Source of the DNA: Acidovorax carolinensis
Lineage (GTDB): Bacteria; Pseudomonadota; Gammaproteobacteria; Burkholderiales; Burkholderiaceae_C
Reading direction: 5' to 3'
Assembly: GCF_002157145.1 (NCBI RefSeq)
Contig: NZ_CP021361.1
Location: forward strand, 1,915,001-1,979,000
DNA: 64,000 nt
Numbering within the stretch: position 1 is the stretch's first letter; the number at the start of each line of letters is the position of its first letter. The notes under the pieces were generated by a model. It saw only the letters and a program-made list of their open reading frames with translations, was not told where the DNA came from and searched no databases. Positions 28,405 to 37,872 of the stretch are shown piece by piece. A program made the translations under genes and the position numbers.

Positions 28405-29301
28405 TTACCCCTTCTTCTGCAGCATCTTGATCACGCTCGAGAAATCCTCCCCGCCATGCCCCGCAATGCTGTGCGCCGCGTAAATCGCGCGCGCCATGCC
28501 GCCCAGCGGCGTACTGGCCTTCACGGCAATGGCGTTTTCCTGGGATAGCCCCAAGTCCTTGAGCATCAAGTCGGTGCCAAAACCGCCTGCGTAGCCCTTG
28601 CTGGCGGGGGCGTTTTCGTGCACGCCGGGGTAGGGGTTGTACTTTTCCAGCGCCCAGTTGCCGCCCGAGCTGCGGCGCATGATTTCGGACAGCACCTTGG
28701 GGTCGAGGCCGTTGGCCACGCCCAGGGCGATGGCCTCGCTGGTGCCCACCATCAGGATGCCGAGCAGCATGTTGTTGCAGATCTTGGCGGTCTGTCCGGC
28801 GCCCACGGCGCCGGCGTGGAAGATGTTGGCGCCCATTTTTTCGAGCAGGGGGCGGGCGCGTTCCAGGGCCTCGGCCGCGCCGCCGACCATGAAGGTGAGC
28901 GTGCCCGCGATGGCGCCGCCGGTGCCGCCAGAGACGGGGGCGTCGATGAAGTCGATGCCTGCGGCTTCTGCGGCCTTGGCCACCTTCTGACTGGTGGCGG
29001 CGGCGATGGTGGAGCTGTCGATCACCAGCGCCCCCTTGGCAATATTGGCCATCAGGCCGGGCTGGCCGTTGCTGCCCAAAAACAGCGCTTCCACATGCTG
29101 GCTGGCGGGCAGCATGGTGATGATGGCCTCTGCACCCTGCGCGGCGGCGGTGGCGCTGGCGGCAATGGCCACGCCGTCGGCGGCCAACTTGGCGCAGGCG
29201 GGTTGGGACAGGTCGAACGCCTGGACTTCGTGACCGGCCTTGTGCAGGTTCAGGGCCATGGGGCCGCCCATGTTGCCGAGGCCAATGAATGCGATTTTCA
29301 T
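28405..29301 (-). CDS. mmsB: 3-hydroxyisobutyrate dehydrogenase
   Basis: A 298-residue beta-hydroxyacid dehydrogenase. MKIAFIGLGNMGGPMALNL is the Rossmann start. FIDAPVSGGTGGA is the substrate-binding signature, and GAGQTAKICNN contains the catalytic lysine. It oxidises 3-hydroxyisobutyrate to methylmalonate semialdehyde in valine degradation. The start at 29301 is preceded by AGGAGA. mmsA, whose product uses the semialdehyde, and an acyl-CoA dehydrogenase lie upstream on the same strand, confirming the pathway. Confidence 0.93.
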   Translation of the reverse strand: MKIAFIGLGNMGGPMALNLHKAGHEVQAFDLSQPACAKLAADGVAIAASATAAAQGAEAIITMLPASQHVEALFLGSNGQPGLMANIAKGALVIDSSTIAAATSQKVAKAAEAAGIDFIDAPVSGGTGGAIAGTLTFMVGGAAEALERARPLLEKMGANIFHAGAVGAGQTAKICNNMLLGILMVGTSEAIALGVANGLDPKVLSEIMRRSSGGNWALEKYNPYPGVHENAPASKGYAGGFGTDLMLKDLGLSQENAIAVKASTPLGGMARAIYAAHSIAGHGGEDFSSVIKMLQKKG

Positions 29302-29348
29302 GCGGTGTCTCCTTGTGGTGATGTGGGTGAGGGATGGATAGGTGGTAT

Positions 29349-29407
29349 CGATTTGATAGCTACTGGCGCTTGTTGCATAAGCGCTGGCGGCCAAAAAGGC
29401 CTGAAAT
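29349..29407 (+). repeat. Dispersed palindromic element between tfoX-like gene and mmsB
   Basis: ATTTGATAGCTACTGGCGCT, then TGTTGCATAAGCGCTGGCGG and CCAAAAAGGCC, is one of the clearest copies: both AGCGC arms, the TAGC end and the GGCC end are present. Confidence 0.75.
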
Positions 29408-29847
29408 CATGGGTTGTCGTCGTCAAAAATGCTGTGCCGCTTGCCCTTGGGGGTGGACGGTGTTGGGGAAGGGTGGGTGGCTGCCGTGGCGCGCTTGCGC
29501 GGCGGCGTGGCCTTGGCCTGCGGGTTGTAGGCCAGGGCTTCGTGCAGCCAGAAATTCCACTGTGCACGCGTGGCATAGCCGTTGGGCTCCACCCAGAAGT
29601 AGCCCTGCATCTTGCCTTCGGGCGATAGCTCGCGCGTGGCCTGCATTTCCTGAAACTCGGCGTGCCGCCCGGGTGGCAGGCGCACCAGCAGTTCGTCGCC
29701 CTTGACGCCCACGCACAGCTTGCCATTCACAAAAAAGCAGTAGCTGCCAAACAGCGTGCGTTCCTCTACGTCGTTGCGCTGTGCCAGCGCGGTGCGCACG
29801 GCGTCGATCAGGTGCAGGGTTTCGTCGCTGAGGGGGCGGGCGGGCAT
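29407..29847 (-). CDS. TfoX N-terminal domain protein
   Basis: A 146-residue protein with a TfoX N-terminal-type fold. ERTLFGSYCFFVNGKLCVGV and GDELLVRLPPGRHAEF are the characteristic strands. WVEPNGYATRAQWNFWLHEA matches the C-terminal helix. The last 40 residues are a basic Pro/Lys-rich tail. TfoX regulates competence in Haemophilus, but stand-alone N-terminal-domain proteins are mostly of unknown function. It sits inside the valine-catabolism transcript, 59 bp after the acyl-CoA dehydrogenase gene, without an obvious link. Confidence 0.8.
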   Translation of the reverse strand: MPARPLSDETLHLIDAVRTALAQRNDVEERTLFGSYCFFVNGKLCVGVKGDELLVRLPPGRHAEFQEMQATRELSPEGKMQGYFWVEPNGYATRAQWNFWLHEALAYNPQAKATPPRKRATAATHPSPTPSTPKGKRHSIFDDDNP

Positions 29848-29856
29848 GGTTTAGAT

Positions 29857-29905
29857 GAAATGGGCCGCTGGCGCTTTATGGATAAGCGCTAGCAGCTATG
29901 AAAAA
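29857..29905 (-). repeat. Dispersed palindromic element between acyl-CoA dehydrogenase and TfoX-like genes
   Basis: AAATGGGCCGCTGGCGCTTT, then ATGGATAAGCGCTAGCAGCT and ATGAAAAAG, is a clear reverse-orientation copy with GGCC at the left and AGCTAT at the right. Confidence 0.75.
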
Positions 29906-29906
29906 G

Positions 29907-31073
<1,167 letters not shown>

Positions 31074-31112
31074 GGGGGAATCTCTCAGGGGTCTTGCGAC
31101 GAAAGGGATCTG

Positions 31113-31514
31113 TCAGGGCTTTGCGGGCGTGTCGGCGCTGAGCCAGCGCATGAGGCCCTGGCGGCGTTGCTGCGTTGCGTGCGTCAGGCACTCATGGTAG
31201 AGCCGGGGGCCGTCGGGCTGCTGCTCGGTGGTGCGCGTAGCCTGCTTGCAGCGGGTGGTGCGCTCGCGCAGCCAGGCGCTGTGCTCCTGGCGCAGCTGCG
31301 GGCGCTCGTGGGCGGCCAGGGCGCGCATCACGTCGGCATACAGCACGGCGATGGTGGTGTCTGCGGCCTGAAAATCCTGCACCGCGCAGGCATTGACCTC
31401 GGCCACGCTGCCGCCGGGGCGGCAGGCGGCGCCCGCCTGTGCCCACGCACCGCCTGCCTGCAGCGCAAGCAGGGCGGTGGCACACCAAGTGACAACAGGC
31501 GTGCAGCCCGCCAT
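31113..31514 (-). CDS. LprI/DUF1311-type exported protein
   Basis: A 133-residue exported protein. A signal peptide (TPVVTWCATALLALQAGGAW) is followed by a domain with the DUF1311/LprI cysteine pattern: CRPGGSVAEVNACAVQDF, and later RTTRCKQATR and YHECLTHA. The four cysteines probably form two disulfides. Mycobacterial LprI inhibits lysozyme, but most relatives are uncharacterised. It lies 7 bp after mmsA and 39 bp before the acyl-CoA dehydrogenase gene, so it is co-transcribed with valine catabolism for no evident reason. Confidence 0.75.
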   Translation of the reverse strand: MAGCTPVVTWCATALLALQAGGAWAQAGAACRPGGSVAEVNACAVQDFQAADTTIAVLYADVMRALAAHERPQLRQEHSAWLRERTTRCKQATRTTEQQPDGPRLYHECLTHATQQRRQGLMRWLSADTPAKP

Positions 31515-31521
31515 TACGCTA

Positions 31522-33045
31522 TTACTTCAGGCTGATGGTGGTGTTCACGCCCTGGCTGGTGGTGCTGTCGTCAAACCAGCGGGCCGTCACCGTCTTGGTC
31601 TGCGTGTAGAACATGATGACCTGCTTGCCGTAGGGGCCCAGGTCGCCCAGCTTGGACGCGCGCGAACCCGTGAACGAGAACAGTGGCACCGGCACGGGGA
31701 TTGGCACGTTGATGCCGACCTGGCCCACGTCGATCTCTTCCTGAAACTTGCGCGCCGCAGCGCCGCTTTGCGTGAAGATGGCGGTACCGTTGCCGTTGGG
31801 GTTGGCGTTGATGAACTCGATGGCTTCGTCGATGTCCTTGGCGGGCACCAGGGACAGCACGGGGCCAAAGATTTCCTGGTCGTAGATGGCCATGCCGGGC
31901 TTGACGTTCGAGAAGATCGTTGGGCCGACGAAGTTGCCTTTTTCATAGCCAGGCACCGTGGGCTTGCGGCCGTCCAGCTCGAGCGTGGCGCCGTCGGCAA
32001 TGCCGCGCTCGATCAGGCCTTCCACGCGGGCCAGGGCCGCACACGACACCAGCGGGCCCACATCGGTGCCCTTTTCAGTGCCGCCGCTGACCTTGAGCGT
32101 CTTGGCCTTGGCCACCAGCTCGGGAATCCACTTTTGCGCTTCACCCACCAGCACCACCACGGGCAAGGCCATGCAGCGCTGGCCGGCCGCGCCGAACGAG
32201 GCACCGGCGATGGCGTTGAGCGTTTGCTCCTTGTTCGCGTCGGGCAGGATGATGGCGTGGTTCTTGGCGCCCATCATGCATTGCGCCCGCTTGCCGGCCA
32301 GGGTGGCGCGGTTGTAGACATGGGTGCCCACCTTGGTGGAGCCCACGAACGACACGGCCTTGATGTCCTTGTGGTCGCAGATGGCGTTGACGGCGCGCTC
32401 GCCACCGTGGATCACGTTCAGCACGCCGGGTGGAATGCCCGCCTCGAGCGCGAGTTCCACGAGGCGCATGGTCACCATGGGGTCTTGCTCGGACGGCTTG
32501 AGCACGAAGGTGTTGCCCGTAGCAATGGCCATGGGGAACATCCACAGCGGGATCATGGCCGGGAAGTTGAACGGGGTGATGCCCGCGCACACACCGAGCG
32601 GCTGCAGCAGGGTGTAGGTGTCCACGCCACCGGCCACGTTGTTGGCCAGCTCGCCGAGCTGCAGGTTGCCAATGCTGGCTGCGTGCTCGACCACTTCGAG
32701 GCCGCGGAACACGTCGCCTTCGGCATCGGGCAGGGTCTTGCCTTGCTCGGCCGTCAGCAGGGCGGCCAGCTCGCCCATGTTTTCACGGATGAGCTGCTGG
32801 TACTTGAGGAAGATGCGGGCGCGGGCGCCAATGGCGGTTTTCTTCCAGGTCTTGAACGCTTCCTTGGCGGCGTCCACGGCGGCTTCAATTTCTTCATCGG
32901 TGGCAAAGGGCACGCGGGCCAGCACCTCTTGCGTGGCGGGGTTGACCACATCGCGCCACTCGGTGGTCTTGGACTCGACAAACTTGCCGCCGATCAGCAG
33001 CTTGACGGTGGGGGCCAATGCGGCCACGTTGGTGGGTGCGTTCAT
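31522..33045 (-). CDS. mmsA: Methylmalonate-semialdehyde dehydrogenase (acylating)
   Basis: A 507-residue CoA-acylating aldehyde dehydrogenase. [20 protein letters not shown] is the coenzyme-binding signature of the MmsA branch. [14 protein letters not shown] contacts [19 protein letters not shown] holds the catalytic cysteine. It converts methylmalonate semialdehyde to propionyl-CoA with loss of CO2. The start at 33045 gives [12 protein letters not shown]. It is first in the valine-catabolism transcript and diverges from a LysR regulator. Confidence 0.95.
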   Translation of the reverse strand: MNAPTNVAALAPTVKLLIGGKFVESKTTEWRDVVNPATQEVLARVPFATDEEIEAAVDAAKEAFKTWKKTAIGARARIFLKYQQLIRENMGELAALLTAEQGKTLPDAEGDVFRGLEVVEHAASIGNLQLGELANNVAGGVDTYTLLQPLGVCAGITPFNFPAMIPLWMFPMAIATGNTFVLKPSEQDPMVTMRLVELALEAGIPPGVLNVIHGGERAVNAICDHKDIKAVSFVGSTKVGTHVYNRATLAGKRAQCMMGAKNHAIILPDANKEQTLNAIAGASFGAAGQRCMALPVVVLVGEAQKWIPELVAKAKTLKVSGGTEKGTDVGPLVSCAALARVEGLIERGIADGATLELDGRKPTVPGYEKGNFVGPTIFSNVKPGMAIYDQEIFGPVLSLVPAKDIDEAIEFINANPNGNGTAIFTQSGAAARKFQEEIDVGQVGINVPIPVPVPLFSFTGSRASKLGDLGPYGKQVIMFYTQTKTVTARWFDDSTTSQGVNTTISLK

Positions 33046-33116
33046 GTGCTTGTCTCCTGAAGGTGTTGCCAAGGTAGGGCCATCAGCCCGAAACCCCGCC
33101 ATGGTAGCTGTGCGAA

Positions 33117-33137
33117 ATTGTCAGCACAATAGACAAT
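33117..33137. promoter_or_regulatory. Candidate LysR-type operator between mmsA and its divergent regulator
   Basis: ATTGTC, nine bases, GACAAT is a perfect 6-bp inverted repeat in the 153-bp intergenic region, 61 bp before the lysR start. Size and position suit a LysR recognition site (T-N11-A type). Confidence 0.5.
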
Positions 33138-33198
33138 GGTGCGCACGGGGTTTGCAAAAATGCACACCACTTAACACGACACCACAAGAGGCGACACC

Positions 33199-34101
33199 AT
33201 GGACTGGGACAACCTGCGCTATTTTCTGGAACTGGCCCGCGCCGGCACGCTGGTGGGCGCGGCGCGCCGCCTGGCGGTGGACCACACCACGGTGGCCCGC
33301 CGCATCCAGGCGCTGGAAAAGCAGGTGGGCTCGGCCCTGTTTGCGCGCGAGGCGGGCGGCCACCGGCTGACCGAAGCAGGGCGTGCGCTGCTGCCCCAGG
33401 TCGAGGCCATGGAGGCCGCCTTTTTGGCCGTGGAAAACGCCGCGCCCGGCGTGCGCCAGGGCCTGCACGGACTGGTGCGCATTGGCACCACCGAGGGTTT
33501 TGGCAACCTGATCCTCGCGCCGCAGCTCGCGCGCTTTGCGCTGGAGCACCGGGGGCTGGTGGTGGACCTGCTGGCGCTGCCGCGCCTGGTGCACCTGTCG
33601 CGGCGCGAGGCCGATATTGTGATTTCGCTGGAGCGCCCGGCGCGCGGCGCGGTGCTGGTGGTCAAGCTCACCGACTATGTGCTGCAGCTCTATGGCGCGC
33701 GCAGCTACCTGGAGCGCCATGCCCCCATCCGCACGGCCGACGACCTGCGCGGCCACACCTTCATCAGCTATGTGGACGACCTGCTGTTCAGCAAAGAGCT
33801 GCAGATACTCGATGAACTGCACCGCCCCGCGCACTTTGCACTGCGCAGCACCAGCATCCTGGCGCAGTACGAGGCAGCACGGGCCGGCGCTGGGCTGGCG
33901 GTGCTGCCGGCGTTTGTGGCGGCGCAAGACCCGGCGTTGATCCCGGTGCTGCCCGGGGTGGCGCGGTTTCAGCGCACGTTCTGGATGTCGATGCCCGGCG
34001 ACAACAAACATGTGGCGCGCATGCAGGCGACCTGGGTTTTTCTGCGCGAAGCGGTGGCGGCGCAGCAGGGGCTGCTTTTGCCGGATACGGTTGCTACATA
34101 A
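33199..34101 (+). CDS. LysR-family regulator, probable regulator of the mms genes
   Basis: A 300-residue LysR-type regulator. The N-terminal winged helix is MDWDNLRYFLELARAGTLVG, then AVDHTTVARRIQALEKQVGS. The effector-binding domain starts at about residue 90. It belongs to the branch with DHTTVARR in the recognition helix, which typically controls aldehyde or hydroxyacid catabolism genes. It is transcribed away from mmsA. Control of valine or isobutyrate catabolism is inferred from this divergent layout, which is the usual LysR arrangement. Confidence 0.87.
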   Translation: MDWDNLRYFLELARAGTLVGAARRLAVDHTTVARRIQALEKQVGSALFAREAGGHRLTEAGRALLPQVEAMEAAFLAVENAAPGVRQGLHGLVRIGTTEGFGNLILAPQLARFALEHRGLVVDLLALPRLVHLSRREADIVISLERPARGAVLVVKLTDYVLQLYGARSYLERHAPIRTADDLRGHTFISYVDDLLFSKELQILDELHRPAHFALRSTSILAQYEAARAGAGLAVLPAFVAAQDPALIPVLPGVARFQRTFWMSMPGDNKHVARMQATWVFLREAVAAQQGLLLPDTVAT

Positions 34102-34146
34102 TTAATAGCTATCAGCGCTTGATACAGCTGCGCTCAAGGCAGTTTT
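34097..34146 (+). repeat. Dispersed palindromic element after the lysR gene
   Basis: CATAATTAATAGCTATCAGC, then GCTTGATACAGCTGCGCTC and AAGGCAGTTTT, is a somewhat decayed forward copy that includes the last codons of the lysR gene. Confidence 0.6.
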
Positions 34147-34264
34147 CATGGGGTTTCGGCCATCCATGGCGGCTTTGCCGGATTGGGCAGCCGTTCGTAC
34201 CATCTGCACTCTGGCTCGCAGCGCAACTCGCGCTGCGCTCTGCAAGATGCAATGGAGGTGACCC

Positions 34265-35233
34265 ATGGCCAAGTACCGGATATTGAGCCTGGACGGCGGC
34301 GGTTTGCGCGGCCTGATCACGGCGCGGCTGCTGGCGCGGCTCAACGCCCATCCGGCGATTGCCGGGTGGCTCGACTCGGTGGACCTGTTTGCCGGCACCT
34401 CCACCGGCGGCATCCTGGCGCTGGGGCTGGCCAGCGGCAAGACGCCCGAGGAGATAGGCGATGTGTACAAGCAGCGGGGCGGCGTCATTTTTGACGACAG
34501 CATCTGGGACAACCTGCGCGACCTGGGCAAAACCATTGGTGCCGACTATTCGTCCAAAGGGCTCAAGGCCGAGTTGAAGAAAGTGTTCGGCACGCTGCAG
34601 CTCAAGGACCTCACGCGCAAGGTGGCCATACCCACCTTCGACCTCGATAACGAAGACGTGCCGGCCCGGCGCACCTGGAAGCCCAAGATTTTTCACAACT
34701 TCAAGGGTGCCGACTCCGACGGCCAGCAGCTGGTGGCCAATATTGCGCTGTACACCAGCTCGGCGCCTACCTATTTTCCGTCGGCCGACGGCTATATCGA
34801 CGGCGGCGTGTACGCCAACAACCCCAGCATCGTGGCGTTGGCGCAGGCCATTTCGCGCCGCAACCGGCCCGCCGAGCGCGCGGCGCTGGACGACGTGGTG
34901 CTGCTGTCGCTGGGCACCGGCGTGAGCCTCACCTACATCAAGGGCCAGACGCTGGACTGGGGCTATGCCCAGTGGGCGCAGCCGCTCATGAATGTGCTGA
35001 TGGATGGCGTGGCGGGCATCTCGGACTATCAGGCGCAGCAGCTGCTGGACGACCGCTATCACCGCTTGCAGATCGTGTTCGACCCGAGTGAGACGATCGC
35101 GCTCGACGCGGTGGACAAGCTTGACCGCATGGACGAGATTGCCACGGCGCACCCACTGGATGCCGTGGCACCGCACGCCAACGCCAACAACCCCGTCAGC
35201 ACGGTGGAGTGGATTCGCACGGTGTGGCAGTGA
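34265..35233 (+). CDS. Patatin-like phospholipase
   Basis: A 322-residue patatin-fold lipase. The oxyanion motif is LSLDGGGLRGL, the nucleophile serine lies in FAGTSTGGILAL, and the dyad aspartate in YIDGGVYANNP. All catalytic elements are present, so it should hydrolyse phospholipid acyl chains. There is no signal peptide. Similar soluble patatins act as effectors in CBASS-type defence (CapV), but no cyclic-nucleotide synthase is adjacent. More likely it is a stand-alone lipase. Confidence 0.88.
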   Translation: MAKYRILSLDGGGLRGLITARLLARLNAHPAIAGWLDSVDLFAGTSTGGILALGLASGKTPEEIGDVYKQRGGVIFDDSIWDNLRDLGKTIGADYSSKGLKAELKKVFGTLQLKDLTRKVAIPTFDLDNEDVPARRTWKPKIFHNFKGADSDGQQLVANIALYTSSAPTYFPSADGYIDGGVYANNPSIVALAQAISRRNRPAERAALDDVVLLSLGTGVSLTYIKGQTLDWGYAQWAQPLMNVLMDGVAGISDYQAQQLLDDRYHRLQIVFDPSETIALDAVDKLDRMDEIATAHPLDAVAPHANANNPVSTVEWIRTVWQ

Positions 35234-35367
35234 ACCCTGGCGCGCCATCCGCCATCCGCCAGCGACCCCGCGCAAAGTATTGCGCGTGCAGAACAGGTGA
35301 AGGCTTCGTTGGTGCGACGGTGTGACGAAGACCGGGCGGCGTGCGCCCCCGGTTCACTTCGCCTGCG

Positions 35368-35526
35368 TCATATCTTGCCCATCAGCAGCAGGATCACCAA
35401 TATCAGCACCACCAGCCCGATGCCGCCGCTGGGCCCGTAGCCCCACGAGCGGCTGTGGCCCCAGGTGGGCAGGACGCCCAGCAGGATGAGGATCAGGACG
35501 ATCAGAAGAATCATTGAAATGGACAT
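35368..35526 (-). CDS. DUF3309 small membrane protein
   Basis: A 52-residue membrane peptide of the DUF3309 family: two hydrophobic segments (ISMILLIVLILILLGVLP and GIGLVVLILVILLLMGKI) flank a conserved aromatic/glycine turn, PTWGHSRSWGYGPSGG. GGAG lies 6 nt before the ATG. Function is unknown. Family members are widespread in proteobacteria and often stress-related. Confidence 0.85.
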   Translation of the reverse strand: MSISMILLIVLILILLGVLPTWGHSRSWGYGPSGGIGLVVLILVILLLMGKI

Positions 35527-35675
35527 GGCAGCTCCTCAGGTGGTGAATGACTGCATTCTTCGCGGATGCGGGCCCCGTCGGTGCAGGCGCATGGCTTGAC
35601 TGTACGTCAGCCATTGCCGATAGCGGGCCTGGGGATGGCCCCCGCAGGTTCGGCCCCTTCCGCGGGGCTGATGGC

Positions 35676-36143
35676 CTAAGCCAGCAGCGCCACCGCCACG
35701 GTCAGCACGCCCAGCCCGAGGTTGATGCCTACCCAGGTGCGGATGCTGGCCAGCGCTTTGGCGCCAGCGGGCCAGTCGGATGCGGTCACGGCGCGTTGCA
35801 GGCGTTTGAACAGCGCGAAACGGATGTGGCCGAAGATGGCCACCATCACCAGCCCCAGCGTGGCCATCACGGTCCAGCCCAGGGGCATGGCAAAGCGGCC
35901 ACCCGATTGCGCGGCCTCGCGTGCGGACTGGCCAATCATCCACAGGCCGCTGATCAGCACCAGCACCACGGCCACCAGCACGGCGGCCAAAAAGCGCTGC
36001 AGCACGTCGTGCATCAACCGCACGCGCGCGGCGGGTTCCAGGGTCTGGGCCGCGGGACGCAGGAAAAAGTGCGCAAACACCATGCCGCCAATCCAGACGA
36101 TGAGGGACAGCAGGTGGATGAGTTTCAGGCTGGCATAGAGCAT
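35676..36143 (-). CDS. CopD-family membrane protein
   Basis: A 155-residue integral membrane protein with four hydrophobic segments. The N-terminus LKLIHLLSLIVWIGGMVFA carries the histidine and IGGM pattern of CopD-domain proteins. Later helices are AAVLVAVVLVLISGLWMI, GWTVMATLGLVMVAIFGH and GINLGLGVLTVAVALLA. CopD takes part in copper uptake in some operons. Short stand-alone homologues like this are uncharacterised. No copper genes are nearby. Confidence 0.8.
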   Translation of the reverse strand: MLYASLKLIHLLSLIVWIGGMVFAHFFLRPAAQTLEPAARVRLMHDVLQRFLAAVLVAVVLVLISGLWMIGQSAREAAQSGGRFAMPLGWTVMATLGLVMVAIFGHIRFALFKRLQRAVTASDWPAGAKALASIRTWVGINLGLGVLTVAVALLA

Positions 36144-36234
36144 GGTGTGGATAGTTGGAAGTGAGGAAGGGGGCCGCTATCAGCCGCAGCGCGGGCGCGC
36201 AGGGCGCGCGGGATTGCCATTGTGCGGGGGTGTC

Positions 36235-37620
36235 TCAGTGGGACGCCCCCGACTGCAGTGTGCCCTGCTGCGTGCGGCCGGGCGTGGCGGCGATGCGCAC
36301 CTGGTTGCCGCCGCCTTTCTTGGAAAGGTACATCGCAGCGTCCGCATGGCTGAGCAGCAGGCTTTCGTCGCCACCATGGTCCGGGTAGACGGCGATGCCG
36401 ATGCTGGGCCACATGGGCACCTGGTGGCCATCCAGATCAAAGGGCTGGGTGAATGTGGACAGGATTTTCTCTGCCACCGCCGTGGCCTGCTCGGCCGCAT
36501 GGCCGCTTTCCAGCAGCACGACAAACTCGTCCCCGCCCAGCCGCGCCACGGTGTCCGAGGCGCGCACGCATTCCAGCAGGCGCTGTGCCACGCGCTGCAG
36601 CAGCAAATCTCCCATCGCGTGGCCCAGTGTGTCGTTCACCTCTTTGAATCGGTCCAGATCGATGAACAGCAGCGACAGCAGTGTCTCGTCGCGCTGGGCC
36701 CGTGTCAGCGCGGTTTTGAGGCGATCAAGAAACAGCTGCCGGTTGGGCAGGTGGGTGAGCTGGTCATACTGCGCCATATGCTGCATGCGTTTGCGCATTT
36801 GTGTGCGCTCTATGGCAGACGCCACCTGGGTCGAGACGAATTGCAGCAGCTCCTTGTCGCGGTCGCCATAGCGGGCTTCCTCGGAATAGCCTTGCAGCAC
36901 CAGCGCGCCCAGCACACCGGCCTGGGTGTGCAGCGGCACACCCAGCCAGTAAAGCGGCCGGGGCGCTGTGGCCATGGGCGGCGCCGTGGGGGGCAGGCTG
37001 TCAGGGGTGATCAGCAGCGTCTGCCGTTGCGGATGACGTGGGAGCACAGGGCATCTGCATCCAGTGGGCGCGGTGCAGGGGCCGGATGGCGTTCGTTGAC
37101 GTGGTAGGGAAAGCTGACCGTGTCGTGCAGGCGGTCGTGCAGCGCGACCGAGAAATTGGAAGCGGGCAACAGCGTGCCGATGGTTTGATGGATGTGCGCA
37201 AACAGAGAAACCAGGTCTTCCGCGGCCTGCGCGGCCTCCGAGATGGAATAGATGGCTGCCTGCAGCGACTCGGTGTGCTTGCGTTCGGTGATGTCGTGTG
37301 CCACCGCAATTCGCACCTGCTGTTCCTCCACCCAGCGCGCCGTCCAGCGGACGTGGGCGATCTGCCCATCTTTGCGCACATACCGATTCTCGAAATGCAG
37401 CTGGAGCTGGCCTTCGGTCACGTATCGAGCTTGGCTCTGGGTGGCGGCGAGATCGTCCGGGTGCACCATGTCCAGCATGCGTTTGCCAATGACCTCTTCG
37501 GGGCATAGCCAAAGATTCGCTCGAATGCCGGACTGACATACACGATGGAGCTGTCGGTCTTGACGATGCATACGGCGTCAAGCAGCAGGTCCACGATGTT
37601 CGGGGGGTAATGGCAGTCAT
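36235..37620 (-). CDS. PAS-GAF-GGDEF diguanylate cyclase (three frameshifts in this sequence)
   Basis: A cytoplasmic diguanylate cyclase of about 462 residues once three one-base gaps are repaired. The order is a PAS domain (SSIVYVSPAFERIFGYAP, then HPDDLAATQSQARYVTEGQL), a GAF-like domain (IYSISEAAQAAEDLVSLF to QFVSTQVASAIER) and GGDEF (ARLGGDEFVVLL). RASD five residues before GGDEF is an inhibitory I-site, so product inhibition is expected. The breaks are at 37602-37607 (G6), 37500-37503 (G4) and about 37022. The listed start at 37620 gives MTAITP and requires the first repair. The gene diverges from a second cyclic-di-GMP enzyme. Confidence 0.82.
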   Translation of the reverse strand: MTAITPRTSWTCCLTPYASSRPTAPSCMSVRHSSESLAMPRRGHWQTHAGHGAPGRSRRHPEPSSIRDRRPAPAAFRESVCAQRWADRPRPLDGALGGGTAGANCGGTRHHRTQAHRVAAGSHLFHLGGRAGRGRPGFSVCAHPSNHRHAVARFQFLGRAARPPARHGQLSLPRQRTPSGPCTAPTGCRCPVLPRHPQRQTLLITPDSLPPTAPPMATAPRPLYWLGVPLHTQAGVLGALVLQGYSEEARYGDRDKELLQFVSTQVASAIERTQMRKRMQHMAQYDQLTHLPNRQLFLDRLKTALTRAQRDETLLSLLFIDLDRFKEVNDTLGHAMGDLLLQRVAQRLLECVRASDTVARLGGDEFVVLLESGHAAEQATAVAEKILSTFTQPFDLDGHQVPMWPSIGIAVYPDHGGDESLLLSHADAAMYLSKKGGGNQVRIAATPGRTQQGTLQSGASH

Positions 37621-37872
37621 CGCAAGAGCGGGAAATTCTGGCAGGCCGGAATCAAGGTGGGAATGGGCGCTTTGCAAAGCGAGTGTCGGCGCCATTGTGC
37701 TCGCAGAATAGGTCAGTGGAATCCCCCATATGGGCGGTACGCAGCGCTGCACGCGGTACTTTCCGCCACATTGCAGGAGTGACTCCTAAATGCCGCTATT
37801 CTTCGGGGCGATTTTTCTGGCTTTCCTTTACTGTCCTTTTTTGCCTGTTGTTCTGCAAAGCCCCGATTCTTG

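Noticed and set aside
34265..35233. CBASS effector (CapV-type patatin)
   Set aside because: No cyclic-nucleotide synthase, SAVED or E1/E2/JAB genes are adjacent. The neighbours are ordinary.
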